Positions 29,089 to 37,360 of a stretch of DNA of 64,000 bases are shown here, piece by piece. The notes under the pieces were generated by a model, which did no database searches, was not told where the DNA came from, and saw only the letters and a list, made by a program, of their open reading frames with translations. The position numbers were made by a program, and so were the translations under genes. The stretch's first letter is position 1, and each line of letters begins with the position of its first letter. The DNA comes from Acinetobacter lwoffii (GTDB lineage Bacteria > Pseudomonadota > Gammaproteobacteria > Pseudomonadales > Moraxellaceae): NCBI RefSeq assembly GCF_029024105.1, contig NZ_CP118963.1:2418001-2482000 (forward strand), read 5' to 3'.

Positions 29089-29541
29089 TTAGTTTTTACC
29101 CGTATGACCAAAACCGCCAGCACCGCGTTCAGTCGCTTCGAATTCATTCACCAGATCGAATTCAGCTTGTACCACAGGAACCAACACATACTGCGCCAAA
29201 CGTTCACCTGGCTCTAAGCTGAATGCCGTCTGACTACGGTTCCAAACGGATACCATCAATTCACCCTGATAATCAGAATCAATTAAACCTACCAGGTTAC
29301 CCAACACGATCCCATGTTTATGGCCCAAACCCGAACGTGGCAAGATCAGACCAGCAAATGCAGGATCTTCAATATAGATTGCTAAACCAGTTTTTACCAA
29401 AACCGTTTGGCCTGGTTCAATGATTGTGGTTTCTGCAACACACGCACGCAAATCCAGCCCCGCTGAACCTGTCGTAGCATAAGTCGGTAATGGCCATTCC
29501 TGACCGAGACGCGAGTCAAGGACTTTCACCTGAACTTTCAT
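29089..29541 (-). CDS. dut: Deoxyuridine 5'-triphosphate nucleotidohydrolase (dUTPase)
   Basis: Dut hydrolyses dUTP to dUMP, keeping uracil out of DNA and feeding dTMP synthesis. The 150-residue trimeric-type protein shows the five motifs: GSAGLDLRA (about 26-34), [11 protein letters not shown] (about 66-76), [14 protein letters not shown] (about 82-95), [14 protein letters not shown] and the C-terminal [10 protein letters not shown] arm. Followed by its own terminator, it is separated from algC by the AT-rich gap. Confidence 0.96.
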   Translation of the reverse strand: MKVQVKVLDSRLGQEWPLPTYATTGSAGLDLRACVAETTIIEPGQTVLVKTGLAIYIEDPAFAGLILPRSGLGHKHGIVLGNLVGLIDSDYQGELMVSVWNRSQTAFSLEPGERLAQYVLVPVVQAEFDLVNEFEATERGAGGFGHTGKN

Positions 29542-29588
29542 GTATTCATTCCTGTTGTTTCATTTAAAATAAGAGCAAGCCTTGCGCC

Positions 29589-31628
29589 TTATCGTTTGAT
29601 AAGGTTACGCAAATTATCAAGATAATGTTGGGCTTGTAATTTCGGATCGATGTTGCCTGCCAGCTTTTTCTTACGACCTAACCATTCCAACTCATCTTCT
29701 GGTAATTCATCCAGAAAACGGCTTGGGGTCATCTGCTTCATCTGCCCACCGGCCTTGCGCTGCGCTGCCAAAGTAATGGTCAAGCCCTGACGTGCACGGG
29801 TAATGCCCACATACATCAGACGGCGTTCCTCTTCGACGGTTTCTGCAGCAATCGAGTTTTTATGCGGCAGAATTTCTTCTTCCAGACCAATCAAATAGAC
29901 ATAAGGAAATTCCAGACCTTTAGACGCATGCAAAGTCAATAAGTTGACTTTATCGGTGTCCTCTTCTTCCTGTTGCTGCTCCAGCATGTCCAGCAGCACC
30001 ATTTTACGAATCACACTTTCAATATTTTTTTCGTCGACATCTTCAGCGCGGTTAATCAGGCTCTGAATGCTGCTGTAGAGCACCTCGATATTGTCAAGCT
30101 TGGTTTTTTCCTGTGCTGGCGTGGCTGCAGTTTCCTTGATGTAATCGATATAACCGGCCTCAATCATCATCTGGCGGATGATCGGTACTGGTTCATCATC
30201 ATCCAGTAAATTGCGGGTAAAGCCCTCAATAAAATCGGCAAATTCGGCCAATTGAGTCGTGGCCTTTTTCGGAATCGCCATGGTCAGACGTTGATCCGCT
30301 GCTGCAGCCAGCAAGGACAGGTTGTTTTCCTGAGCAAATAATCCAAGTTTTTCCAGCGTTACCGGACCAATCGCCCGTTTTGGCGTATTGATAATTCGCA
30401 GGAATGCGCTGTCGTCTTCAGGGTTAATGATCAGGCGCAAATAACTCATCATGTCCTTGATTTCGGCACGTGCGAAGAAGGACTGTCCGCCAGACAATTT
30501 ATACGGAATCTGCATCTGACGTAGATGGGTTTCTAAAATACGCGCCTGGAAATTGCCGCGATATAACACCGCATAATCTTTCCAGCTTTTACCGTTCATT
30601 AATTTATGCGTGATCAGGTCTTTAACAACACGCTCTGCTTCATCATCATCATTGCGGCAGGTAATCACACGGATTACTTCACCATGGCCTTTGTCTGACC
30701 AAAGTTTTTTATCAAAAATATGCGGATTATTGCCAATGACAGTGTTGGCTGCCTTGAGAATACGACTGGTCGAACGATAGTTCTGTTCCAGTTTAATCAC
30801 TTTTAAATTAGGAAAATCCTGCTGCAGCAAGGCCATATTTTCCGGTTTAGCCCCACGCCAGGCATAGATTGACTGATCATCATCGCCTACGGCGGTGAAC
30901 TGTCCCATCACGCCAACCAGCAATTTCACCAGAATATACTGTGCGGTGTTGGTATCCTGATATTCATCGACCAGCAAATAACGCACGCGGTTTTGCCATT
31001 TGTCACGGACTTCTGCATTTTCCTGCAGCAAGCGCGTTGGCATTACAATCAGATCATCAAAATCCACGGCGTTATAGGCGCGTAAATTACGTTCATAAAG
31101 CTGATACAAATGCGCAAACTGCACATCTTCGGCAGTTTCACAGGTGGTGTGGGCTTGCTCAGGTGGAATGAGATCATTTTTCCAGTCCGAGATCATTTTC
31201 ATGGCTTTGGCGATCAGTTCTTTGCTTTCTGCACCGGATAAATTGTCACGTTGCATCAGATCCATCAGAATGCGTTTACAGTCGTCAGCATCCAGAATTG
31301 AGAAATTATTTTTCAGTGGGGTATGTTTCAACTCCAGGCGCAGCATATTCAGGCCAAAAGTATGGAAGGTTGAAACTGAAACGCCTTTACTTTCTTCACG
31401 TGTCAACAATTTGCTGACACGCTCTTTCATCTCACGTGCTGCCTTGTTGGTAAAAGTCATCGCAGTAATACGATGTGCGGGAATCCCGCAATGCTTGACT
31501 AAATACGCGATTTTTCGCGTGATCACTGAAGTCTTGCCTGAACCCGCTCCTGCAAGTACTAACAAGGGTCCTTGAGTGTATTTCATGGCTTCAAGTTGCT
31601 TGTCATTTAACTGACTGGCGAGTGACAT
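29589..31628 (-). CDS. rep: ATP-dependent DNA helicase Rep
   Basis: Rep is a superfamily 1A 3'-5' helicase that helps replication forks past protein blocks. The 679 residues start MSLASQLNDKQLEAM; an AGAGGAAG ribosome site precedes the ATG at 31628. Motifs in order: Walker A VLAGAGSGKTSV, TFTNKAAREM, VDEYQDTN, AVGDDDQSIYAWRGA, LEQNYRST, LHASKGLEFPYVYLIG and EEERRLMYVGITRA. The length is close to E. coli Rep (673) and shorter than UvrD (720). The TxGx spacing and Rep-like N-terminus support Rep over UvrD. Confidence 0.93.
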   Translation of the reverse strand: MSLASQLNDKQLEAMKYTQGPLLVLAGAGSGKTSVITRKIAYLVKHCGIPAHRITAMTFTNKAAREMKERVSKLLTREESKGVSVSTFHTFGLNMLRLELKHTPLKNNFSILDADDCKRILMDLMQRDNLSGAESKELIAKAMKMISDWKNDLIPPEQAHTTCETAEDVQFAHLYQLYERNLRAYNAVDFDDLIVMPTRLLQENAEVRDKWQNRVRYLLVDEYQDTNTAQYILVKLLVGVMGQFTAVGDDDQSIYAWRGAKPENMALLQQDFPNLKVIKLEQNYRSTSRILKAANTVIGNNPHIFDKKLWSDKGHGEVIRVITCRNDDDEAERVVKDLITHKLMNGKSWKDYAVLYRGNFQARILETHLRQMQIPYKLSGGQSFFARAEIKDMMSYLRLIINPEDDSAFLRIINTPKRAIGPVTLEKLGLFAQENNLSLLAAAADQRLTMAIPKKATTQLAEFADFIEGFTRNLLDDDEPVPIIRQMMIEAGYIDYIKETAATPAQEKTKLDNIEVLYSSIQSLINRAEDVDEKNIESVIRKMVLLDMLEQQQEEEDTDKVNLLTLHASKGLEFPYVYLIGLEEEILPHKNSIAAETVEEERRLMYVGITRARQGLTITLAAQRKAGGQMKQMTPSRFLDELPEDELEWLGRKKKLAGNIDPKLQAQHYLDNLRNLIKR

Positions 31629-31722
31629 ATGGCTTCCTCTTCTAGATTCGGCTCCGATTATAGTCATCTCTGCGTCAGTTGCCTAATTTAAAATACGATT
31701 AATCAGATCAATATTCAGATAT

Positions 31723-31749
31723 AAAAAAACCACCCGAAGGTGGTTTTTT
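31723..31749. terminator. Terminator downstream of the OmpA-like lipoprotein gene
   Basis: ACCACC-CGAA-GGTGGT lies between A7 and T6 runs. The GNRA-type CGAA loop makes it very stable. Confidence 0.85.
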
Positions 31750-31765
31750 CTTAAGCGTTCAAGAA

Positions 31766-32419
31766 TTATTGAACTGCATATACCGCGATTTCTACACGAC
31801 GGTTTTGCTCTTTACCTGCGGCAGTTGTATTGTCTGCAATTGGGTTCGCTGAACCTAAACCTTGAGCATTAATACGTGTACGTGAAACACCTTGGCCTGC
31901 CAAGTAAGTCGCTACAGAGTTTGCGCGTGCTTGAGACAATGGCAAGTTAATTGAGTCATTACCCGTGCTGTCGGTATAACCAGTTACAAGGATACCGCTC
32001 TTGTTATCTTCAGTTAATACTTGCGCCACTTTGTTTAAAGTGCCATAGAAGTTTGGTTTGATATTTGATTTGTTGGTATCAAATGTAATGCTGCCTGGCA
32101 TCACAAGGTTAATCGAACCATCTGCATTACGGTTAACGTCTACGCCCGTACCCGCTGTTGCTTGACGTAATTTTTTCTCTTTGTTATCAAGATACACACC
32201 CGCTGCACCACCAACAACAGCACCAATCGCTGCTGCACGGTTATTTTGACGGCTGGTATTCGCATTGCCTTTAGAAACACCGTAACCTGCTGCAGCACCA
32301 ATTAAAGTACCTAGAGCAGCTTTATCATATTCCACACCACCGATGTTATTACCAGTTGATTGACAACCTGTAAGTGCTACGGCCCCTGCTACAGCTGCTG
32401 AAATGACTAGTGCACGCAT
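31766..32419 (-). CDS. OmpA family lipoprotein with glycine-zipper segment
   Basis: This 217-residue envelope protein begins with a lipoprotein signal whose lipobox is ALTGC (Cys about 19). A glycine-zipper stretch (LGTLIGAAAGYGVSKG, then AAIGAVVGGAAGVYLD, about 37-80) follows. A C-terminal OmpA domain (about 105-215) carries the peptidoglycan-binding pattern TGYTDSTGNDSINLPLSQARANSV and NRRVEI. It resembles the YiaD type. It probably anchors the outer membrane to peptidoglycan and may be induced by stress. It is a single gene with its own terminator. Confidence 0.9.
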   Translation of the reverse strand: MRALVISAAVAGAVALTGCQSTGNNIGGVEYDKAALGTLIGAAAGYGVSKGNANTSRQNNRAAAIGAVVGGAAGVYLDNKEKKLRQATAGTGVDVNRNADGSINLVMPGSITFDTNKSNIKPNFYGTLNKVAQVLTEDNKSGILVTGYTDSTGNDSINLPLSQARANSVATYLAGQGVSRTRINAQGLGSANPIADNTTAAGKEQNRRVEIAVYAVQ

Positions 32420-32671
32420 CGCATGACTCCTTGTTGTATGCTTTGTTGTTAAGCGAGATAATGATTTAAATTGAATGGGCTAACCATTGAATTTTTGTTA
32501 ATAATAAATCGTTTAGTAATATTTTGTAATGTTTATATGTAACTAAAACCAAGTAGTTCGTCACAATATCTTCATAGTTTCCTGTTTAGGCTTTTTTATT
32601 TGCCTAACTGTCTCTATATTACTCAAAATATGAAAAAATTTAAGTGATTAATCTCTGGGGACTGTTTGGAT

Positions 32672-33613
32672 ATGTCATCGAATAGCAACAAGCAACCGAC
32701 TTTAAAAAAACTGGCGCGTGGCCTGACGGTCACATCCGTCATGACGGGCAGTACTTTTTTTCATGGTCCCCCGGTGCTGGCCTTGGGTTTAACCAAACTT
32801 TTTAAAAAATCCGCAAAAGTGGATGAAACCAATATCAAGATTACCAACAGCTGGTTAGGGGTCAATAATTGGCTGATTGAGCATGTGCTGAAAAACACGC
32901 AATGGCAAATCAGCGTAGATGAATCACTGGATTTGAATATGCAGGGCCGTTATTTGATGACCTGTAATCATCAAAGCTGGGTCGATACCACCGTCAACCA
33001 GTACTTCGGTCTGACCCGTATGCCCCTGACGCGTTTCTTTACCAAATGGGAACTTATTTTTATTCCTTTTGTTGGACAGGCCTTTAAAATTTTGGGCTTC
33101 CCGATGATGAAGCGGCATAGCAAGGAACAGATTGCCAAAAATCCTGCACTGAAATACCGGGATATGGAAGAAGCACGCAAATCTTGTGAACAGCTGATCA
33201 GTCAGCCTTTTACCCTGTTAAATTATCTGGAAGGCACCCGCTTTACCCAGGAAAAGCATGATCAGCAGCAGTCTTCCTACACACATTTACTGAAACCTAA
33301 AGCCGGTGGTCTGGCATTGGCGCTCAGTATTCTCGGCGATAAAATTGATGCGCTGGTCGACATGACCATTGTTTATCCTGACGGTATTCCGGGCTATGGT
33401 GAATTTTGGTTAGGTGAAGTGCCACGTATTGCGGTAAATTTAAGAAAAATTGATATTCCAGACTGGGTACTGGGCGGCAATTATGAAGATGATGCTGAAT
33501 ATCGTGCACGTTTTCAAAAATGGATTGATCAAATCTGGACTGAAAAAGATCAGCTCATCGCACAAATGCAGCAGAACTTTGCCCAAGCCCCGGTCGGATC
33601 TGTAACCGAGTAA
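32672..33613 (+). CDS. PlsC-type acyltransferase (YihG-like)
   Basis: This 313-residue protein belongs to the 1-acylglycerol-3-phosphate acyltransferase superfamily. It carries the catalytic NHxxxxD motif in CNHQSWVDTT (about 91-100) and the substrate-binding motif LEGTRFT (about 189-195). A hydrophobic region near residues 17-45 can anchor it to the inner membrane. It resembles E. coli YihG, proposed to place unsaturated chains at the sn-2 position. The ATG at 32672 is used; a TTG two codons upstream is in frame. The next gene starts two bases after the stop, so the two form an operon. Confidence 0.88.
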   Translation: MSSNSNKQPTLKKLARGLTVTSVMTGSTFFHGPPVLALGLTKLFKKSAKVDETNIKITNSWLGVNNWLIEHVLKNTQWQISVDESLDLNMQGRYLMTCNHQSWVDTTVNQYFGLTRMPLTRFFTKWELIFIPFVGQAFKILGFPMMKRHSKEQIAKNPALKYRDMEEARKSCEQLISQPFTLLNYLEGTRFTQEKHDQQQSSYTHLLKPKAGGLALALSILGDKIDALVDMTIVYPDGIPGYGEFWLGEVPRIAVNLRKIDIPDWVLGGNYEDDAEYRARFQKWIDQIWTEKDQLIAQMQQNFAQAPVGSVTE

Positions 33614-33615
33614 TT

Positions 33616-34680
33616 ATGAAGAAAGACAACCCGGACATTACGTCCAGCTCATTTAAATTTGTTCGTAAAGGAACCTGGGGCTGGAAAATTGCACTGATTT
33701 ACGATATTTTCATGATGGTTCTGATCATCATCAATCTGTTCTGTCTCAGTGCTAACGCCATTTTAATGAGCGATTTTGGGCAGTGGTTGTTTGACTTCAT
33801 TCGTTTACCGGAAATCTTGCAGTTTTATAAAAGTGATTTACGCCCTTGGGTCATCATTACCGAGGGCTGGTTTACCACCTTCTTGGTCTGTGAATTACTG
33901 GCACGCTGGGTCATCGCGATTGTCCTGCGTCATCATCGACGCTGGTGGTTCTTCCCTTTTGTGCACTGGTATGAAATTTTATCTATTATCCCTCAGCTAC
34001 GTTTCCTACGTCTGCTGCGTGCGGTTGCGATTGGCTACAACCTGCATAGCCATGGTTATAAAGTAATTCCCAATCGTTGGTATCGCCAAGGCAACTTTTA
34101 TTACAACATGCTGATGGAAGAGCTTTCCAGCCGGGTGGTACTGACCGTACTGGACGGCATCAAGCGTGAACTGACCACAAGTACATCACATAAACAGTTA
34201 ATTGATGATTTAGTGGAACATCACCGTAAATTACTGGCCATTGCCTTGGCAGATATCTTGCAGGAGTCTTTGGGTAGGGAATTACAGTCACAACGTTCCA
34301 TGATCGCTAAAAATGTAGGGCAAGTAGTGAATCAGGCGATTGAAGATACTCCGGAACTGACCCAATTATTACGTTTGATTCCAATCGTAGGTAGCCGGAT
34401 CGAACAGCAAATTCAAAGTATTGGTCAACGCCTCGGAGAAAATATCACGCAAGGACTGATTGAACCATTTACCCACACAGGCCAAAAAGAAAATCCGACT
34501 TTTACCCTAATTTCAGATAAAATCAGCCAGATTCAGATTGAACATAATCCACATATTGATAAATTGGTCGAATCGGCTGTTTTTGAAACACTTGAAGCAA
34601 TCCGAAAACAGGTAAAAGTCAAACAGTGGCAACAGATTTTAGAAGAACATGAGCAAAATCAGAGCTCAATAGATAAGTAA
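33616..34680 (+). CDS. Membrane protein with voltage-sensor-like domain and no pore
   Basis: This 354-residue protein has four hydrophobic segments in its first 150 residues: KIALIYDIFMMVLIIINLFC (about 23-42), a second spanning WFTTFLVCELLARWVIAIVL (about 81-100), WWFFPFVHWYEILSIIP (about 106-122) and RFLRLLRAVAIGYN (about 125-138). ELLARW, WYEILSIIP and RFLRLLR follow the S2, S3 and S4 patterns of voltage-gated channels, with Arg every third residue in S4. No pore helix or selectivity filter follows. Instead there is a 210-residue helical, soluble tail. I infer a voltage-sensor-like fold from pattern alone. It is coupled to the acyltransferase gene (two-base gap). Confidence 0.6.
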   Translation: MKKDNPDITSSSFKFVRKGTWGWKIALIYDIFMMVLIIINLFCLSANAILMSDFGQWLFDFIRLPEILQFYKSDLRPWVIITEGWFTTFLVCELLARWVIAIVLRHHRRWWFFPFVHWYEILSIIPQLRFLRLLRAVAIGYNLHSHGYKVIPNRWYRQGNFYYNMLMEELSSRVVLTVLDGIKRELTTSTSHKQLIDDLVEHHRKLLAIALADILQESLGRELQSQRSMIAKNVGQVVNQAIEDTPELTQLLRLIPIVGSRIEQQIQSIGQRLGENITQGLIEPFTHTGQKENPTFTLISDKISQIQIEHNPHIDKLVESAVFETLEAIRKQVKVKQWQQILEEHEQNQSSIDK

Positions 34681-34839
34681 AGTTTAAAGTACAGAATCAG
34701 ACTAATCCGTCCGGTCCTGTTCGCATAAAAAAATAACTGAGATCGCTAGAGAATTACTGCAATTTGTTCTAGGATTTGCACTATTTACAACATTGCTTCG
34801 ACACAAAACCAGCACGTCAGAAGTATTTAAGGAAGAATT

Positions 34840-35553
34840 ATGGCTGATATACGGATAAAAGGCAGAATGGTCAATGCGATACGCATTAGCCTAGATACCA
34901 ATGATCATGATGCAATCCGCCAGCAACTTAGCCCAAAATTACAAGCAGCATTTCCACCCGGCACTTTGGCAGTCATTGAAAGTTCAGTTGAACAGGAACT
35001 CATTGCGCTGATTCAACTGTTAATCAGTCTGGATGTACAGCCTATGGCTGTTACTGAAGGCTTACTTGGAGATCAGGCGCGCGCCATTCAGTTCCCGGTA
35101 CTGCCACCTGATCGCCAGTTAGAAGAAATTAAAGCCACCAAAGAACAGGTCGTGGAAGTTAAACCAGAACCTACAGCGGTGAATGATGATCAGGCCCCTG
35201 CTGCCCCGATCGTCGCGCATATCACCTCATATCATGATGAAATCCTGCGTACCGGCCAATGTATCGTGCAACATAATGGCGACATTATTATTAATGCCGG
35301 CATCAATAGTGGTTCAGAAGTGATTGCTTCGGGCAATATTCATGTCTATGGCAGCGCGCGTGGCCGTGTCATTGCAGGTGCGGGTGGTAATACTGCAGCA
35401 CGTATTTTCTGTCATAGCCTCGAAGCAGAACTGATTTCGATTGCAGGAACCTATTGCGTAGCGGATGACATTCCTCCGCATGTGGTCAAAAAATCAGTGC
35501 ATATTTACTTGAATGATCAACAAGAGCTTGTATTTGAAGCTCTACAATTTTAA
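34840..35553 (+). CDS. minC: Septum site-determining protein MinC
   Basis: MinC inhibits FtsZ polymerisation away from midcell when recruited by MinD. The 237 residues have an N-terminal FtsZ-inhibiting domain (about 1-100), an acidic/Pro linker and a C-terminal beta-helix (about 130-235). The last includes [30 protein letters not shown] (in pieces), typical of MinC. An ordinary ribosome site (AAGGAAG) lies upstream. It is first gene of minCDE, with 66 bases before minD. Confidence 0.95.
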   Translation: MADIRIKGRMVNAIRISLDTNDHDAIRQQLSPKLQAAFPPGTLAVIESSVEQELIALIQLLISLDVQPMAVTEGLLGDQARAIQFPVLPPDRQLEEIKATKEQVVEVKPEPTAVNDDQAPAAPIVAHITSYHDEILRTGQCIVQHNGDIIINAGINSGSEVIASGNIHVYGSARGRVIAGAGGNTAARIFCHSLEAELISIAGTYCVADDIPPHVVKKSVHIYLNDQQELVFEALQF

Positions 35554-35619
35554 TGTATAAATAAACACCAAAAACCCCATTTTAAACAGGGGATTTGAAC
35601 CATAACAGGAGTGGATTCG

Positions 35620-36432
35620 GTGGCGAAAATTGTTGTCGTAACATCAGGCAAAGGTGGTGTAGGTAAAACTACAACAAGTGCATCTTTTGCAACAGGTTTA
35701 GCCCTACGTGGTCACAAAACTGTTGTTATTGATTTTGATGTAGGTTTACGTAACCTTGATTTGATTATGGGCTGTGAACGCCGTGTAGTTTATGATTTTG
35801 TGAATGTTTTAAATAACGAAGCACGATTACAACAAGCACTGATTCGCGATAAAGATATTGAGAATTTATATATTTTACCTGCTTCCCAAACACGTGATAA
35901 AGATGCCTTAACCGATGAGGGTGTAGCACGTGTAATGGATGAGCTTTCGCAGGAATTTGACTATATTATTTGTGATTCACCTGCCGGTATCGAGCGTGGT
36001 GCCATTCTGGCCATGTACCATGCGGATGAAGCGATCATTGTGACCAACCCTGAAATTTCTTCAGTCCGTGACTCTGACCGTATCATTGGTATGCTCGATA
36101 GCAAAACAAAAAAAGTAGAACAAAACGAAGGTCGCATTCGTAAGCATCTGTGTATTACCCGTTTCAATCCGGAACGTGCCGATAAACAGGAAATGCTAAC
36201 GATTGATGATATTTCTAAGGATATTTTACGTGTACCGACCTTGGGCGTTATTCCTGAGTGTCCAAGCGTTTTACAGGCATCGAATGAAGGTAAGCCGGTG
36301 ATTCTTTTCACTGAAGCTTCTGCAGGTCAGGCCTATGATGATCTGGTTGCGCGTTTCCTTGGCGAAGAGCGTCCTTACCGTCATATCGAGGTAAAACCTA
36401 AGGGCTGGTTAGCACGACTATTTGGAGCGTAG
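35620..36432 (+). CDS. minD: Septum site-determining ATPase MinD
   Basis: MinD is the membrane-bound ParA/MinD ATPase that oscillates with MinE and carries MinC. The start chosen is GTG at 35620 (MAKIVVVTSGKGGVGKTT), which has AGGAG at a normal distance. A GTG at 35611 overlaps that site. The 270 residues show the deviant Walker A GKGGVGKTT (about 10-18), DFDVGLRNLD, Walker B YIICDSPAGIE and a C-terminal amphipathic helix (GWLARLFGA) for membrane binding. Confidence 0.96.
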   Translation: MAKIVVVTSGKGGVGKTTTSASFATGLALRGHKTVVIDFDVGLRNLDLIMGCERRVVYDFVNVLNNEARLQQALIRDKDIENLYILPASQTRDKDALTDEGVARVMDELSQEFDYIICDSPAGIERGAILAMYHADEAIIVTNPEISSVRDSDRIIGMLDSKTKKVEQNEGRIRKHLCITRFNPERADKQEMLTIDDISKDILRVPTLGVIPECPSVLQASNEGKPVILFTEASAGQAYDDLVARFLGEERPYRHIEVKPKGWLARLFGA

Positions 36433-36434
36433 AC

Positions 36435-36707
36435 ATGGCAGGATTCTGGAGTAAACTTTTTAGTGGCGAGGATAAACCATCAAGCGCACGGACTGCTAAA
36501 GACCGTTTGAAGGTGATCGTTGCATCCGAACAAGGCTTGGGTCGTCGCTTGAGCCAGGACAAAATTGACCAGATGAAGACTGAAATCATGCAAGTGGTCA
36601 ATCGTTATGTTCGCGGTGTCGATGAACAGCATATTCAAATGCAGGTCCGTTCTGAAGCCAATATTGAAATGCTTGAAATGAATATCAATTTACCTGAAGA
36701 ACGATAA
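36435..36707 (+). CDS. minE: Cell division topological specificity factor MinE
   Basis: MinE stimulates MinD ATPase and confines MinCD to the poles. The 90 residues include the N-terminal membrane-targeting segment (MAGFWSKLFSG), a MinD-contact region around SARTAKDRLKVIVASEQ (about 17-33) and the dimerising beta domain (QVRSEANIEMLEMNINLP). It lies two bases after minD. The transcript would run into the inverted-repeat element that follows. Confidence 0.95.
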   Translation: MAGFWSKLFSGEDKPSSARTAKDRLKVIVASEQGLGRRLSQDKIDQMKTEIMQVVNRYVRGVDEQHIQMQVRSEANIEMLEMNINLPEER

Positions 36708-36739
36708 TCTGATTTTTGATTGGTCAAGTAAATTGATTC

Positions 36740-36970
36740 AAGGCAAAATATGAGGCCGGATTAGTAAAGCATTGCTTTACCCGGCCGCAAGATGAGAAGC
36801 TATGCTTCGAGTGGGCTGGTCGTAAAATACTGCTTTACCCAGAAGACGAGAAGCTAGGCTTCCAATAGGCTAGTAACTCTACGCTACCTAGTCATAAGAC
36901 GAGTAGCGAGACTTCGCCTAGACAATGTCGTTTTAAGGACATTGTCACTTGCGTACTCATATTTTGCCTT
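36740..36970. repeat. Inverted-repeat-bounded element with three degenerate hairpin units (MITE-like)
   Basis: A 231-bp segment is bounded by perfect 15-bp inverted repeats: AAGGCAAAATATGAG (36740-36754) and CTCATATTTTGCCTT (36956-36970). Inside are three degenerate units of about 51-58 bases. Each pairs a GTAAAGC..GCTTTAC-type hairpin (36764, 36822, 36873) with a GAGAAGC..GCTTC-type hairpin (36794, 36848, 36901). A further stem GACAATGTC/GACATTGTC lies at 36921-36946. T bases follow the right end, so the whole may also terminate minCDE. No gene and no clear target duplication are visible. Confidence 0.7.
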
Positions 36971-37011
36971 TTTTCATGCCGAAAAAACTACATTAGATCA
37001 AGGAAATTGCG

Positions 37012-37299
37012 ATGGCATTATCTCAACCAGCGACCTTTAACGAAGAATGGTCAGATGAGCGTGTATTTGCCTACTTGAATCAGCTTCCTCCTGCAGGTGT
37101 TAATGCTGATTTTCACGTGCTCTATCATGCTTTCAAGCATATGCGTCCATTTGATTATGAACGCCTGTTGACGAAATTTGTCGCTGATGGCCGTGATGTC
37201 AATGCAACCAATCCGGAAGGACAACGGATTCATGACGTGATTGCCACTTTCCCGCGTCAAAGTGCCGAGTTTCTGGATGTATTGGCAAAATTTGCCTGA
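37012..37299 (+). CDS. PA4642 family protein
   Basis: This 95-residue soluble protein matches my recollection of the PA4642 family of gammaproteobacteria. Its N-terminal half (EEWSDERVFAYLNQLPPAGV, then DFHVLYHAFKHMRPFDYERLL) carries the conserved block. The C-terminal half (DVNATNPEGQRIHDVIATF) looks like an ankyrin-type helix pair. The function is unknown. An AAGGAAA ribosome site precedes it, and a strong terminator separates it from convergent ftsK. Confidence 0.7.
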   Translation: MALSQPATFNEEWSDERVFAYLNQLPPAGVNADFHVLYHAFKHMRPFDYERLLTKFVADGRDVNATNPEGQRIHDVIATFPRQSAEFLDVLAKFA

Positions 37300-37311
37300 G
37301 TCAAAATACAT

Positions 37312-37342
37312 AAAAAAGCCTGCTTTGAAAGCAGGCTTTTTT
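37312..37342. terminator. Bidirectional terminator between the PA4642 gene and ftsK
   Basis: AAAAAAGCCTGCTTT and AAAGCAGGCTTTTTT form a near-perfect hairpin, with T tracts for both convergent genes. Confidence 0.92.
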
Positions 37343-37360
37343 ATTGTAGGTAGACTGAAA

